The notes beneath the pieces were generated by a model. It did no database searches. It saw only the letters and a program-made list of their open reading frames with translations, and was not told the DNA's origin. The position numbers and the translations under genes were made by a program. A stretch of 38,820 nucleotides of DNA from an uncultured Candidatus Saccharibacteria bacterium. Its GTDB lineage: Bacteria; Patescibacteriota; Saccharimonadia; Saccharimonadales; Saccharimonadaceae. Location of the stretch: assembly GCA_949101405.1 (NCBI GenBank), contig CARYFM010000007.1, positions 1 to 38,820 on the forward strand, given 5' to 3'. Shown piece after piece: positions 16,323 through 23,386 of the stretch. Every line of letters starts with the position of its first letter. The stretch's first letter is position 1.

Positions 16323-16520
16323 ATGAGAAAAGTTAAAGTAAACCCAAATTTGTATTTTGATTATCGCGATGTAAAGACTTTGCAGCGCTATATTGACATC
16401 TATGGTCGTATTGAGCCAATCTCTAAGACTGGTTTGACGGCTAAGCAACAACGGCAGTTGGCTGTGGCGGTGAAACGGGCACGGCATTTGGCGTTATTGC
16501 CATTTGTAGCAAGTAACTAG
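16323..16520 (+). CDS. rpsR: 30S ribosomal protein S18
   Basis: The 65-residue protein has the S18 core FDYRDVKTLQRYIDIYGRIEPISKTGLTAKQQRQLAVAVKRARHLALLPF. There are no cysteines, so it is the zinc-free form. AGAGGAG lies just upstream. A second, divergent copy with an internal TAG is at 33942-34118. Confidence 0.96.
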   Translation: MRKVKVNPNLYFDYRDVKTLQRYIDIYGRIEPISKTGLTAKQQRQLAVAVKRARHLALLPFVASN

Positions 16521-16538
16521 ATTTGATTATTGCTAAGA

Positions 16539-16656
16539 CCTTTTCTCTTGTATTCTTGGTCTGGCGGGTGAAGTCTTCGATATGCTGTCCTGCGGACTTA
16601 TAGCATATCTCTGGACTTCAGCCCTGCTTATAGACCAAAAATATCAAGAGGAAAGG
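16539..16656 (+). ncRNA. Long hairpin between rpsR and efp
   Basis: About 118 bases fold into one long rod: CCTTTTCTCTTG (16539-16550) with CAAGAGGAAAGG (16645-16656), TTGGTCT with AGACCAA, TGAAGTC with GACTTCA, GATATGCT (about 16578-16585) with AGCATATC (about 16602-16609), and GTCC/GGAC at the tip. It may be a structured efp leader, an RNase III processing site that uncouples efp from rpsR, or a palindromic insertion. No U-tract follows, so it is not a simple terminator. Confidence 0.5.
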
Positions 16657-16704
16657 AATAGTGTAATTAAAGCGAATAAATTTAATTTGATTGGAGGAAA
16701 GACA

Positions 16705-17265
16705 ATGTATGGTCCAACCGATTTGAAGAAAAATGTGTTGATTACTTTGGATGGTCAGCCATATAAAGTAGTAGAGTATTCACAGAAAGTGATGGGGCGG
16801 GGCGGCTCGATCGTAAATGTAAAGGTGAAGAACTTGATTACTGGTGCGCTTTTGCCTAAGACTTTTAAGGGTCAGGAAAAGATTGAGCCAGCCGAAGTGA
16901 CGACACGCAAAGTGCAATATCTCTATAAGGATGATGAGAAATTTTACTTCATGGATCCAGAGACTTTTGAGCAATATGAGTTGTCGGCTGATATGGTGGG
17001 GGATGCCAAGGATTTTATGCGTGATGGTGATGAAATGGAAATCCAATTTTATAATGGGACTCCAATAAACTTGGTGTTACCAAAGAATATTTGGCTTAAA
17101 GTGACTTATACCGAAAATGCCGTGAAAGGTGATACGACGAGTTCAGTGCAAAAAGATGCAACGCTTGAGACTGGCGTAGTGATTAAGGCGCCAGCATTTA
17201 TCAAGGAGGGGGATGTGGTTTCTGTTGATACGGAGACCTATGCTTATCGCGAGCGACAGAAGTAG
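16705..17265 (+). CDS. efp: Elongation factor P
   Basis: EF-P rescues ribosomes stalled on proline stretches. The 186-residue product has all three beta-barrel domains: the N-terminal KOW-like domain (DLKKNVLITLDGQPYKVVEYSQKVMGRGGSIVNVKVKNL), where the tip residue between G-R-G and S is G rather than the usual Lys/Arg; the OB domain with QYLYKDDEKFYFMDPETFEQYEL; and the C-terminal domain ending GDVVSVDTETYAYRERQK. The start at 16705 has GGAGGAAA upstream. A longer in-frame reading to 16582 crosses the hairpin and is not supported. A terminator follows at 17315. Confidence 0.96.
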   Translation: MYGPTDLKKNVLITLDGQPYKVVEYSQKVMGRGGSIVNVKVKNLITGALLPKTFKGQEKIEPAEVTTRKVQYLYKDDEKFYFMDPETFEQYELSADMVGDAKDFMRDGDEMEIQFYNGTPINLVLPKNIWLKVTYTENAVKGDTTSSVQKDATLETGVVIKAPAFIKEGDVVSVDTETYAYRERQK

Positions 17266-17314
17266 GCAGGGATCGTTCTTAGCGCGGTCTACGGAGTTAG
17301 AAATTGCGGTTCGC

Positions 17315-17343
17315 AGGGGACGTATGTATAATACGTCCCCTTT
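17315..17343 (+). terminator. Terminator-like hairpin after efp
   Basis: AGGGGACGTAT (17315-17325) pairs perfectly with ATACGTCCCCT (17331-17341), followed by TT only. An outer AGAAAT / ATTTCT pair extends it. The hairpin is strong but the T-tract is weak. From here to 17468 I see only another small GCGTC / GACGC hairpin and a promoter. Confidence 0.6.
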
Positions 17344-17468
17344 GCGCGTCCTCATTTCTGCCTTGTATCCCATCGCTAATAACTTCGCCCTAGGGATAAT
17401 AGAGTTCCTTTGCGTGCAGCGTCCTTTCTCTGAGGTGACGCAATTATTTCTTATACGTTAGCATATGA

Positions 17469-17626
17469 TATAATAGAGGAGCAACATCTTTATATTCATA
17501 GCAGTCGTGTAACCAATAGTGTTATGCTTATTGAGGTCAAAGTGGGTACCGTGTAGGAATCCCATTGGCTTTGATGAGTAATTCGATTGCTAGTAAGGAT
17601 GTTGCACCTCGCGGTGCCCTTTTTTG
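17469..17626 (+). ncRNA. Candidate 6S-like structured RNA
   Basis: TATAAT (17469-17474) precedes about 145 bases with no open frame. GCAACATC (17481-17488) closes with GATGTTGC (17598-17605). Next, TAGCA-GTCG pairs with CGAT-TGCTA. A central open region contains a small CAATA / TATTG hairpin, followed by the apical arm TCAAAG / CTTTGA with TGGG / CCCA. A terminator GCACC-TCGC-GGTGC plus six T ends it. A long rod with an open middle is the shape of 6S RNA, which sequesters RNA polymerase. I do not see a diagnostic 6S sequence, so the family call is tentative. Confidence 0.6.
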
Positions 17627-17702
17627 TTTGGAGTATAGTCGCGCCAATTAAGAGTGTTGGCTTCTAGCCTATATTACCATTAGCGGGTACCGCGATAGGT
17701 GA

Positions 17703-18578
17703 TTAGCGTATGGCGGGGTCATAGATTTCGCGGGGGATGAGGGTCATTTGTAACTTGGCGCTGGATTTGTCGGGGCTAATTTCTACGTTTGAAATATAAG
17801 AGAGGCTGTCTTGGTCGATAAGGATTTCGTGCTGCTCGGGGTTGTAGCTGGTGGCATGGGAAAGAAGGCCGATGACTTCGTGGTTTTCTTTTGGAATAAA
17901 GTACTCAATGGAAATATTGCAGGGTGGACGTAATGGGTCGTCAAAATCATGATTAGCGAAGCTGTCATCTGAGCAGAGCGATGTGCTAGTAAAGCCGGTT
18001 TCGAGGAAAAATTGACCTTGGAGTTGTTTGAGTTCGGAAAGGGAATTGATATTATAGCCCTGGAAACTGTCGAGATTGGTGCCACGATGAGTGATGAGGT
18101 CGGTTTCTATGGGTGGGGCGGTAGCGATGGCTTGGCGGATTTGGTTGATAGAGTTTTGGGCGCTAGCGAGCTTTTCTGGGGTTTGAGCACCGAGCAGGTC
18201 ATAATTCCATTGTCCGCGTGAGACTTAATTAATAGTTTTATAATTGAAACCAGAATAATCTTTGAGCGCAGATTGATTCGCTAGATCAATGGTGTCTTTG
18301 AGACGATTGGAGTAATCTTGACAGAATTGGTTGAGTTCGGCAGGGTTGTCGGAAGAAAAAGTGCGTGGACTGCGGTCGATAGTGGAACCGAGGAAGGTTC
18401 GTACGTCGTTCATGCGGCCTAGGCGGTTGATTTCTCGGAGGTAAAAATTGCAGGTACGATTTGGACTGGAAGTGGGGAGCTCTGGGATGGGGTTGTAAGC
18501 TACAGATTGAAGCTGGTCCCAGGGGTTGGGTTCGTTGATATTGGTGCAAGGTGGGGTGGTTTCTGGATTTATAGTCAT
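17703..18578 (-). pseudogene. ADP-ribosyltransferase toxin-like gene with an in-frame TAA
   Basis: ATG 18578 (TATACT 9 bases upstream, leaderless) reads 117 residues of a helical domain to TAA 18227-18225, then continues in the same frame for about 173 residues to TAA 17705-17703. The second part carries the R-S-E signature of ADP-ribosyltransferase exoenzymes: THRGTN, then GFTSTSL (STS motif), then YNPEQHEILID, whose QHE fits the Q/E-x-E active-site loop. Such enzymes transfer ADP-ribose from NAD+ to target proteins, and Q-x-E members often modify Asn or Gln-like sites; the target is unknown. There is no start codon for the catalytic half alone, so activity needs readthrough or the gene is dead. 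Next to cassette C5. Confidence 0.75.
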
Positions 18579-18691
18579 AATGGCTTTAGTATAACATGTT
18601 TCCAGAGTTACGTCTTTTGCTTGGATGTGGAGACTTTATTGTGTTTTTATGGGCTTATCTTAGTCGGCGAAATACACTATATCCTTCCTCC

Positions 18692-18904
18692 TCACATCCC
18701 TAATACAGTACTCAGGCAGCGGAGGGAGAAACCGTTCCAACGATTAGCACTCAACGATGGTGTTATGGTGGAAACATTGAAATTGATGTAATAGGCACTT
18801 GTATCTACAGTGTAAGAATATGACGACCAATTACCACCCCACTGGCCGGCGAATCTAAGCACACCATTGGCGATTGGCAATGTTACACCTCCGCTGCGCA
18901 CGAA
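18692..18904 (-). repeat. Variable C-terminal cassette C5
   Basis: VRSGGVTLPIANGVLRFAGQ... NWSSYS ... YYINFN ... TPS ... RWNGFSLRCLSTVLGM-stop, with conserved DNA ends. Its start TTCGTGCGCAGCGG lies 4 bases beyond the stop of the small gene 18909-19166 in the same direction, so it is fused to that gene's 3' end without being in frame with it. Confidence 0.8.
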
Positions 18905-18908
18905 GATT

Positions 18909-19166
18909 TTATTTGATGGTAAAAGTGCCGTTTGTGAAGATTTCTGGTGCTGAGATGCCTTGGTCGAGGAGATGTTGAATAATTGCTCCAGCAACGGCAG
19001 AGAGCAAGAGTTTGGCAGTAAGGGAAAGATTGGGCAGTGGAGCAATATCTGTGGCTTCCATTTCTCCTAATTTGTAAGTTTGGTTTGTAAGTTCACCAAA
19101 ATATTCACTGGCAGCCCAAGCAATTTCTCCGTGATGGTTGCCGATTTGATATTGAATTGTTGTCAT
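18909..19166 (-). CDS. Small hypothetical protein
   Basis: Not recognised. 85 residues: MTTIQYQIGNHHGEIAWAASEYFGEL, then a hydrophobic stretch LSLTAKLLLSAVAGAIIQHLLDQ (about 49-71) that could be a membrane or amphipathic helix. TATAAT (19178-19173) ends 6 bases before the ATG, so it is leaderless. It is flanked by cassette C5 downstream and element A upstream, among toxin-like genes. Confidence 0.55.
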   Translation of the reverse strand: MTTIQYQIGNHHGEIAWAASEYFGELTNQTYKLGEMEATDIAPLPNLSLTAKLLLSAVAGAIIQHLLDQGISAPEIFTNGTFTIK

Positions 19167-19200
19167 AGAGATATTATACGATATATTTTATATTGTATTT

Positions 19201-19262
19201 AACTTGTAAATGCGTTACAAGTTGGAGTAGTAAATTACAGATAAACAATATATACTAAAGAT
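19201..19262. repeat. Element A copy (palindrome AACTTGTAA-N5-TTACAAGTT plus AT-rich tail)
   Basis: AACTTGTAA-ATGCG-TTACAAGTT (19201-19223), then an AT-rich tail with ACAGATAAAC and TAGTTAATTAAAG like the copies beside C2/C3 and C10. It sits between two divergent promoters, so it could serve as a shared operator. Confidence 0.55.
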
Positions 19263-19286
19263 AGTTAATTAAAGATTTGAGGCAAG

Positions 19287-20267
19287 ATGGAAAAAGATAT
19301 TTTGATTTATGAAACTGGCGGGAAGAACGTGCAGTTTAATTTGAGCCCAGGGAAGGAGACGATTTGGGCGACACAGGCACAGATGGCGGAGTTGTTTGAT
19401 GTTGGCGTTCAGGCGGTAGCGAAGCATCTAAAGCATGTTTACCAAGAGGGGGAACTGGAGGAGAGGCGAACTTGTTCCATTTTGGAACAAGTTCAAATTG
19501 AGGGTGAGCGTCAAGTGACACGACGAGTAAAAGTCTATAATCTCGACGCGATAATATCGGTGGGGTATCGAGTAAACTCACGTAAGGCGACGGATTTCCG
19601 GATTTGGGCGACGAAGATCTTGAAGCGCTATATCGTGAACGGGGTAGCAGTGAATGAACGGCGGTTAAAGGAATTATCGCAGAAGCAGTTGCAAGAGGTG
19701 GCGGGGACGGTGGCAATTGTGAAGCGCTTGATGGCGCAGAATGAACTGACCGGTGTAGAGGCTAAGGGGGTACTAGAGATAATTTCGCAGTATACATTGA
19801 CGTTTCGGACGCTGCGTGAATATGACGATGGGTTTGTAAAATTAAGTGATGCACCGAAGGCGACAAAGGTATTGGAAGCTGGCGAATGTATGACGATGAT
19901 TGGGGAACTGCGTGAGCGAATCCACGGTGGAGAAATGTTTGGTAAGCCACGTGGTGATGCTTTTGAGGGGGCGCTTCGAGCAATTTATCAGAGTTTTGAT
20001 GGGGAAGATGTGTATGCGACGGCGGCGGAGAAAGCGGCGAATTTGTTGTATTTTATCATCAAAGATCACCCGTTTTTTGATGGAAATAAGCGGATTGCTG
20101 TGTTCTTGTTTATGGTTTTCTTGGCGATCAACGAGTATAGTTTGACTGAGAAAGGTGAGGCGAAGATTTCTGATCGGGCCTTGGTTGCGATTGCATTGAT
20201 GATTGCTGAGAGTGAACCGCGGGAAAAAGGTTTGATGACGGCGGTGGTCTGTAAGATTTTGGAGTAA
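19287..20267 (+). CDS. RhuM-type virulence protein with Fic/Doc domain
   Basis: The 326-residue protein has an N-terminal RhuM-like DNA-binding region (ETIWATQAQMAELFDV, KVYNLDAIISVGYRVNSRKATDFRIWAT near 92-118) and a C-terminal Fic/Doc domain with HPFFDGNKRIA (about 260-270), the catalytic loop H-x-F-x-D-G-N-K-R of Doc-like enzymes. Fic proteins transfer AMP or phosphate to target proteins; Doc forms act as toxins. No antitoxin is visible next to it, so regulation may be in cis by the N-terminal domain. TATACT at 19252 and GAGGC before the ATG. Cassette C6 starts 8 bases after the stop. Confidence 0.9.
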   Translation: MEKDILIYETGGKNVQFNLSPGKETIWATQAQMAELFDVGVQAVAKHLKHVYQEGELEERRTCSILEQVQIEGERQVTRRVKVYNLDAIISVGYRVNSRKATDFRIWATKILKRYIVNGVAVNERRLKELSQKQLQEVAGTVAIVKRLMAQNELTGVEAKGVLEIISQYTLTFRTLREYDDGFVKLSDAPKATKVLEAGECMTMIGELRERIHGGEMFGKPRGDAFEGALRAIYQSFDGEDVYATAAEKAANLLYFIIKDHPFFDGNKRIAVFLFMVFLAINEYSLTEKGEAKISDRALVAIALMIAESEPREKGLMTAVVCKILE

Positions 20268-20274
20268 GAGGTAC

Positions 20275-20487
20275 TTCGTGCGCAGCGGACACTTCTATTT
20301 GACGAATGCAGCTGGAGTTTTCAGGTATGCTGGCCAGTGGGGTAATATTTGGTCATCCCGCAGTGGAGCGGCAGGGGTAGTTTATTATCTCCATTTTGGA
20401 CCTTCCGAAGTAAATCCGTCGGTTGATCCGCCCACTCGTTATAATGGTTTCTCCCTCCGCTGCCTGAGTACTGTATTAGGGATGTAG
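20275..20487 (+). repeat. Variable C-terminal cassette C6
   Basis: Start TTCGTGCGCAGCGG, then VRSGHFYLTNAAGVFRYAGQWGN ... IWSSRS ... YYLHFG ... NPS ... TRYNGFSLRCLSTVLGM-stop. It is immediately downstream of the Fic gene and upstream of the poly-G promoter. Closest in layout to C5 and C10 (FRYAGQ). Confidence 0.8.
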
Positions 20488-20498
20488 GGAGAAGAAAT

Positions 20499-20531
20499 TT
20501 GATTTTTCGGGGGGGGGGGGGGGGATATAAT
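20499..20531 (+). promoter_or_regulatory. Promoter with a 16-G tract in its spacer
   Basis: TTGATT (20499-20504) and TATAAT (20526-20531) enclose a run of sixteen G (20509-20524), giving a spacer of 21 bases, too long for good activity. Slippage of the tract would change the spacer; loss of four G gives 17. This is the layout of phase-variable promoters known in Neisseria. It would control the four genes to 22767. Confidence 0.75.
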
Positions 20532-20548
20532 TAAATGGAGGAGGAGAG

Positions 20549-20962
20549 ATGAAGATTTGCATTTGTGGGAGTTTGAGTTTTACAGATGAGATTTTGCGGG
20601 TTGCGGGGAATTTGGAAGAAATGGGTTATGAGGTGTTACTCCCAGCAGGAGTAGAACGTGGTTTGATAAAGCGAGAGGATTTTGATCCTGTACAGGCGAA
20701 GTTTGAGACTGATACAATTCATAATCATCCAGAGAAAATTCGGGCAGCAGATGCGGTGTTGATGTGCAATTTTACGAAGAATGGGATTCAAAACTACATT
20801 GGTGCTAATAGTTTTTGTGAACTGTATCTGGCGAGGTATTTTGATAAACCGGTTTTTGCATTGAACTCTTTACCGGAGCAGCCATATATTCATGATGAGA
20901 TTATGGCGTTTGGAATTAAAGTGCTAGATGGTGATTTAGACAGGTTGAAGGAGGAAGAATGA
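20549..20962 (+). CDS. Nucleoside 2-deoxyribosyltransferase-fold protein
   Basis: The 137-residue protein starts KICICGSLSFTDEILRVAGNLEEMGYEVLLP and contains AADAVLMCNFTKNGIQNYIGANSFCELYLARYFDKPVFAL, the pattern of the nucleoside 2-deoxyribosyltransferase / DUF4406-like Rossmann family; the E in SFCELYLA would be the nucleophile position. It may act on nucleosides or nucleotide-derived signals; the substrate is unknown. The ribosome site GGAGGAGG sits just before the ATG. It is the first gene of a four-gene operon under the poly-G promoter, overlapping the next gene by ATGA. Confidence 0.75.
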   Translation: MKICICGSLSFTDEILRVAGNLEEMGYEVLLPAGVERGLIKREDFDPVQAKFETDTIHNHPEKIRAADAVLMCNFTKNGIQNYIGANSFCELYLARYFDKPVFALNSLPEQPYIHDEIMAFGIKVLDGDLDRLKEEE

Positions 20963-21663
20963 AGGTAATCTTGGCATCATCGGGGTTTACGAATGAAGAA
21001 ATTGTTAAGTCGTGTGAAGAGTTGGTTGGCAAACCGCGAACAGAAATAAATTTTTTGGTTCTCAATGAGGCGATTAAAGCAGAAATCGGTGATTGTAGAT
21101 GGTTCATTGACGGTTTGCAGGAAATTGCTATGAATTTTGGTGGTAACATTGAACTACTAGATTTACAAGCGCATGATTTGAGTTATGTAAGAGCAAGAAT
21201 CGCAGAATGTGATGTAATTTTTTGTTTTGGCGGACAAACCGATTACTTGAAAGAGGTTATCGAGGAAACAAAATTTGTAGAGATTTTACCAGAAATTTTA
21301 GAGAAAAAGGTTTGGGTGGGGAGTTCAGCCGGGAGTTGTGTGTTGTGTTATAAAGAAGGTAAAGGAACATCGGTGGGGGTGTTTGGAGAAACAATAGAGA
21401 ATCGGTATTATTTGGAATTGTTACCGATATGTTTTCTGCCGCATTTTAGGTCGACATGGTTTCCGCAATTGACAAAAGATGTAGCATTGCAGGAGAGTAG
21501 GAATATGGATTTGCCGGTATATTTGATGTCTGACAAGTCAGCGATAGTAGTGAAAGGGACTTTAGAGAAGCCTGAATTCCGGGCGATAGGCTATGGTTAT
21601 GTTGTGGTCGAGAAGGGTAAAATTGTGGAGGAGAATGAAGTAACTGACCCTGTGATACAATAG
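20959..21663 (+). CDS. Peptidase S51 family protein (dipeptidase E-like)
   Basis: The 234-residue protein has the class I glutaminase-like fold of S51 peptidases: DVIFCFGGQTDYLKEVI (about 84-100), the nucleophile elbow WVGSSAGSCVL (Ser near 121), and ICFLPHFRSTW with the His near 158. S51 members cut Asp-X dipeptides or cyanophycin-derived beta-Asp dipeptides; the substrate is inferred only. It starts inside the stop of the preceding gene (ATGA), indicating translational coupling. Confidence 0.85.
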   Translation: MKVILASSGFTNEEIVKSCEELVGKPRTEINFLVLNEAIKAEIGDCRWFIDGLQEIAMNFGGNIELLDLQAHDLSYVRARIAECDVIFCFGGQTDYLKEVIEETKFVEILPEILEKKVWVGSSAGSCVLCYKEGKGTSVGVFGETIENRYYLELLPICFLPHFRSTWFPQLTKDVALQESRNMDLPVYLMSDKSAIVVKGTLEKPEFRAIGYGYVVVEKGKIVEENEVTDPVIQ

Positions 21664-21667
21664 GTGT

Positions 21668-22150
21668 ATGAAGAAGATTGTTACGGTGGATGTATTGGGA
21701 GGGAAGCACGAAGCGAATGTTGAGGATTTGATTCCTAAGGTTCATGTTTATGGAATTGCGGTGCAAGATGGGAAGGCTTTGATTTCTCCGCAGTTTGATG
21801 GCTATGATTGGCCGGGTGGGACTTTTGAGCTTGGCGAGAACACAATTGAAACTTTGCGACGTGAGTTTAAAGAGGAGACTGGGTATGATGTTGAGCCGAC
21901 TAAATTATTGGCGATACATACAAGTTTCTTTCACCATTTGAAGAAGGATCTAGATTATCAATCGTTTTTGGTTTTTTATGCGGTGAAGATTGTGGACGGT
22001 GAAATATCAACGGCTGGTTTTGATGTGGATGAGAAGGAATATGCGAGTGAAGCGAAGTGGGTTAATATTGATGAACTTCATAAAATGAAATATGCGTGTA
22101 GTTTAGATATAGCTGAAGAGTTGATAAGTTATGCGAAAGAGCTAGTATGA
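21668..22150 (+). CDS. NUDIX hydrolase
   Basis: The 160-residue protein contains a complete Nudix box, GTFELGE-(7)-REFKEETGY (about residues 52-74), matching G-x5-E-x7-R-E-U-x-E-E-x-G-U. It hydrolyses a nucleoside diphosphate linked to another moiety; no residues reveal the substrate. Third gene of the operon; its stop overlaps the next start by 4 bases. Confidence 0.9.
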   Translation: MKKIVTVDVLGGKHEANVEDLIPKVHVYGIAVQDGKALISPQFDGYDWPGGTFELGENTIETLRREFKEETGYDVEPTKLLAIHTSFFHHLKKDLDYQSFLVFYAVKIVDGEISTAGFDVDEKEYASEAKWVNIDELHKMKYACSLDIAEELISYAKELV

Positions 22151-22767
22151 ATACAGAGATTGTTGGGCGAGCAGAGTTGAAATTGTCAGGGGCGGTGCGA
22201 GCTTTTGGTTATGATTTTCGGGAGAAAACGGTACTGGACATTGGTTCATCGACAGGAGGGTTTACAGAATTAGCTTTGAGGCAGGGCGCTGAGAAAGTGA
22301 TTGCGATAGAAGTTGGCACGAAGCAGATGAAAGCACCATTGAGGTTTGATGCGCGGGTGGATTTGCATGAGAAGACGGATTTTTTTGACGTAGTTGGGGT
22401 TAATAAAGATGGTAAGTTACTATTTAAACAGAGAGAAAATGATGGTGAACTTGTAACGCGTTTACAAGTTGATACTGTAGTGGCAGATGTGTCATTTGTA
22501 AGCTTGAAGAAGATTTTGGCACATGTGAAGCGAGTAGTACAGAGAAGAGCAGATTTTTTAGTGATGTTGAAGCCGCAGTTTGAGGCGAGGGCGGAACAGC
22601 TGAATCGTGGCGTGGTAAAAAACGAAAAGATGCGGCGGGAGATTATAAGAGATTTTGAACAATGGTTGGCAAAAAATGGATTTGTGATTATAAGGAAGCG
22701 TGATAATGAGGTGGTGGGGAAGATTGGAAAAAATCAGGAGCGGTTTTATTGGCTGCGGTTGGTGTAA
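22147..22767 (+). CDS. TlyA-like FtsJ-fold rRNA methyltransferase/hemolysin family
   Basis: The 206-residue protein has VGRAELKLSGAVRAF, the SAM-binding motif LDIGSSTGGFTELALRQGA (30-48), VIAIEVGTKQM, VVADVSFVSLKKIL (catalytic-region D-V-S-F) and LVMLKPQFEA. These match TlyA, which 2'-O-methylates 16S and 23S rRNA and has been called hemolysin A. The usual N-terminal S4 RNA-binding domain is missing. Residues about 100-108 (ELVTRLQV) are encoded by a copy of the 23-base palindrome found between genes elsewhere, an apparent in-frame insertion in a loop. Last gene of the poly-G operon. Confidence 0.85.
   Translation: MNTEIVGRAELKLSGAVRAFGYDFREKTVLDIGSSTGGFTELALRQGAEKVIAIEVGTKQMKAPLRFDARVDLHEKTDFFDVVGVNKDGKLLFKQRENDGELVTRLQVDTVVADVSFVSLKKILAHVKRVVQRRADFLVMLKPQFEARAEQLNRGVVKNEKMRREIIRDFEQWLAKNGFVIIRKRDNEVVGKIGKNQERFYWLRLV
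22448..22470. repeat. Palindrome AACTTGTAA-N5-TTACAAGTT inside the tlyA-like gene
   Basis: AACTTGTAA-CGCGT-TTACAAGTT is identical in its arms to the intergenic copies at 10757, 19201 and 38682, but lies within coding sequence. Confidence 0.65.
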
Positions 22768-22823
22768 TTTCCTAGCCATGCTCCTATAGCCACGAGTCTG
22801 AGCGTTATTTTTGGCTCCTCTCC

Positions 22824-23033
22824 TCACATCCCTAATACAGTACTCAGGCAGCGGAGGGAGAAAGCATAGTAACGAGAGTCTTCTGCTGACGTTATGACTT
22901 CAGTCTTTTTACCATATAGATTATAAGCACTAATAACTTTTATAGCCGTTTGGGACCAAGCCAAGATATTCTGCCCATAATTCTTTGCTGCCCCAACCAA
23001 GTCAGTTATATCAATTACCCCGCTGCGCACGAA
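22824..23033 (-). repeat. Variable C-terminal cassette C7
   Basis: VRSGVIDITDLVGAAKNYGQ... AWSQT ... AYNLYG ... DSRYYAFSLRCLSTVLGM-stop. One of the most divergent middles (WSQT instead of WSSR; weak F-x-A-x-x-V-x-P-S). Its start is joined to element B by the same GCGCACGAATATTAATGCTT junction seen at C9. Confidence 0.8.
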
Positions 23034-23048
23034 TATTAATGCTTGTGT

Positions 23049-23077
23049 TTGCTAAATTTTTCTTTTTTGTGCTAGGG
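23049..23077 (+). promoter_or_regulatory. Element B promoter, copy 2
   Basis: TTGCTA (23049-23054), 17 bases, CTAGGG (23072-23077), preceded by ATTAATGCTTGTG. Nearly identical over about 42 bases to the copy at 36510-36554. It points at the structured RNA whose closing stem begins 7 bases downstream. Confidence 0.6.
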
Positions 23078-23083
23078 TGAGTA

Positions 23084-23303
23084 TAAGGCAAACTAAGTCC
23101 CTGAGCAAATTAACTTGACGAGTGGTGGAGTGGGAAGGAGGAAGCGATGGTTAGACTAATTCTCATGATTCGTCTTTGGTTTATATGTGTAGCAATGCGT
23201 ATTAGAATCAAAATTTCTTCAGACGAAAGTCTGAAGAAATAACCAAAACTATAATCCTATCCTAGCAGGTTCTTACTAAAATGTCTATACTTAGTTTGCC
23301 TTA
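23084..23303 (+). ncRNA. Structured RNA candidate with a 15-bp closing stem
   Basis: TAAGGCAAACTAAGT (23084-23098) is a perfect inverted repeat of ACTTAGTTTGCCTTA (23289-23303), enclosing about 190 bases without an open frame. Inside are TTTGGTT / AACCAAA and the strong hairpin AATTTCTTCAGAC / GTCTGAAGAAAT around GAAA. T-rich sequence follows (GTTTTTG). It lies between C7 and pilM. Terminal inverted repeats around a hairpin resemble retron msr-msd layout, but no reverse transcriptase is present; it matches no RNA family I recognise. 23304-23374 holds nothing else but the pilM promoter region. Confidence 0.5.
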
Positions 23304-23351
23304 TTGTTTTTGTGGTGCGGCAAAAAGCATTAAAATTTGTGAAAATCACGC

Positions 23352-23380
23352 TTGCGCGGAAATAAAAATAAGCATATAAT
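23352..23380 (+). promoter_or_regulatory. Promoter of the type IV pilus operon (leaderless)
   Basis: TTGCGC (23352-23357), 17 bases, TATAAT (23375-23380), with ATG 23387 six bases later and no ribosome site. Confidence 0.65.
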
Positions 23381-23386
23381 ATTAGC

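Noticed and set aside
17783..18085. Reverse-strand 100-residue reading frame overlapping the ADP-ribosyltransferase region
   Set aside because: It is a shadow in another frame; the frame carrying the R / STS / Q-x-E motifs is the coding one.
19470..19498. Palindrome GAACTTGTTCC...GGAACAAGTTC in the Fic gene as another element A copy
   Set aside because: It encodes TCSILEQVQ, a stretch normal for RhuM-family proteins, and its arms differ from the AACTTGTAA palindrome; it is probably coincidental.
23084..23303. Retron msr-msd locus
   Set aside because: The flanking inverted repeats fit loosely, but the next gene is pilM and no reverse transcriptase exists in the window.
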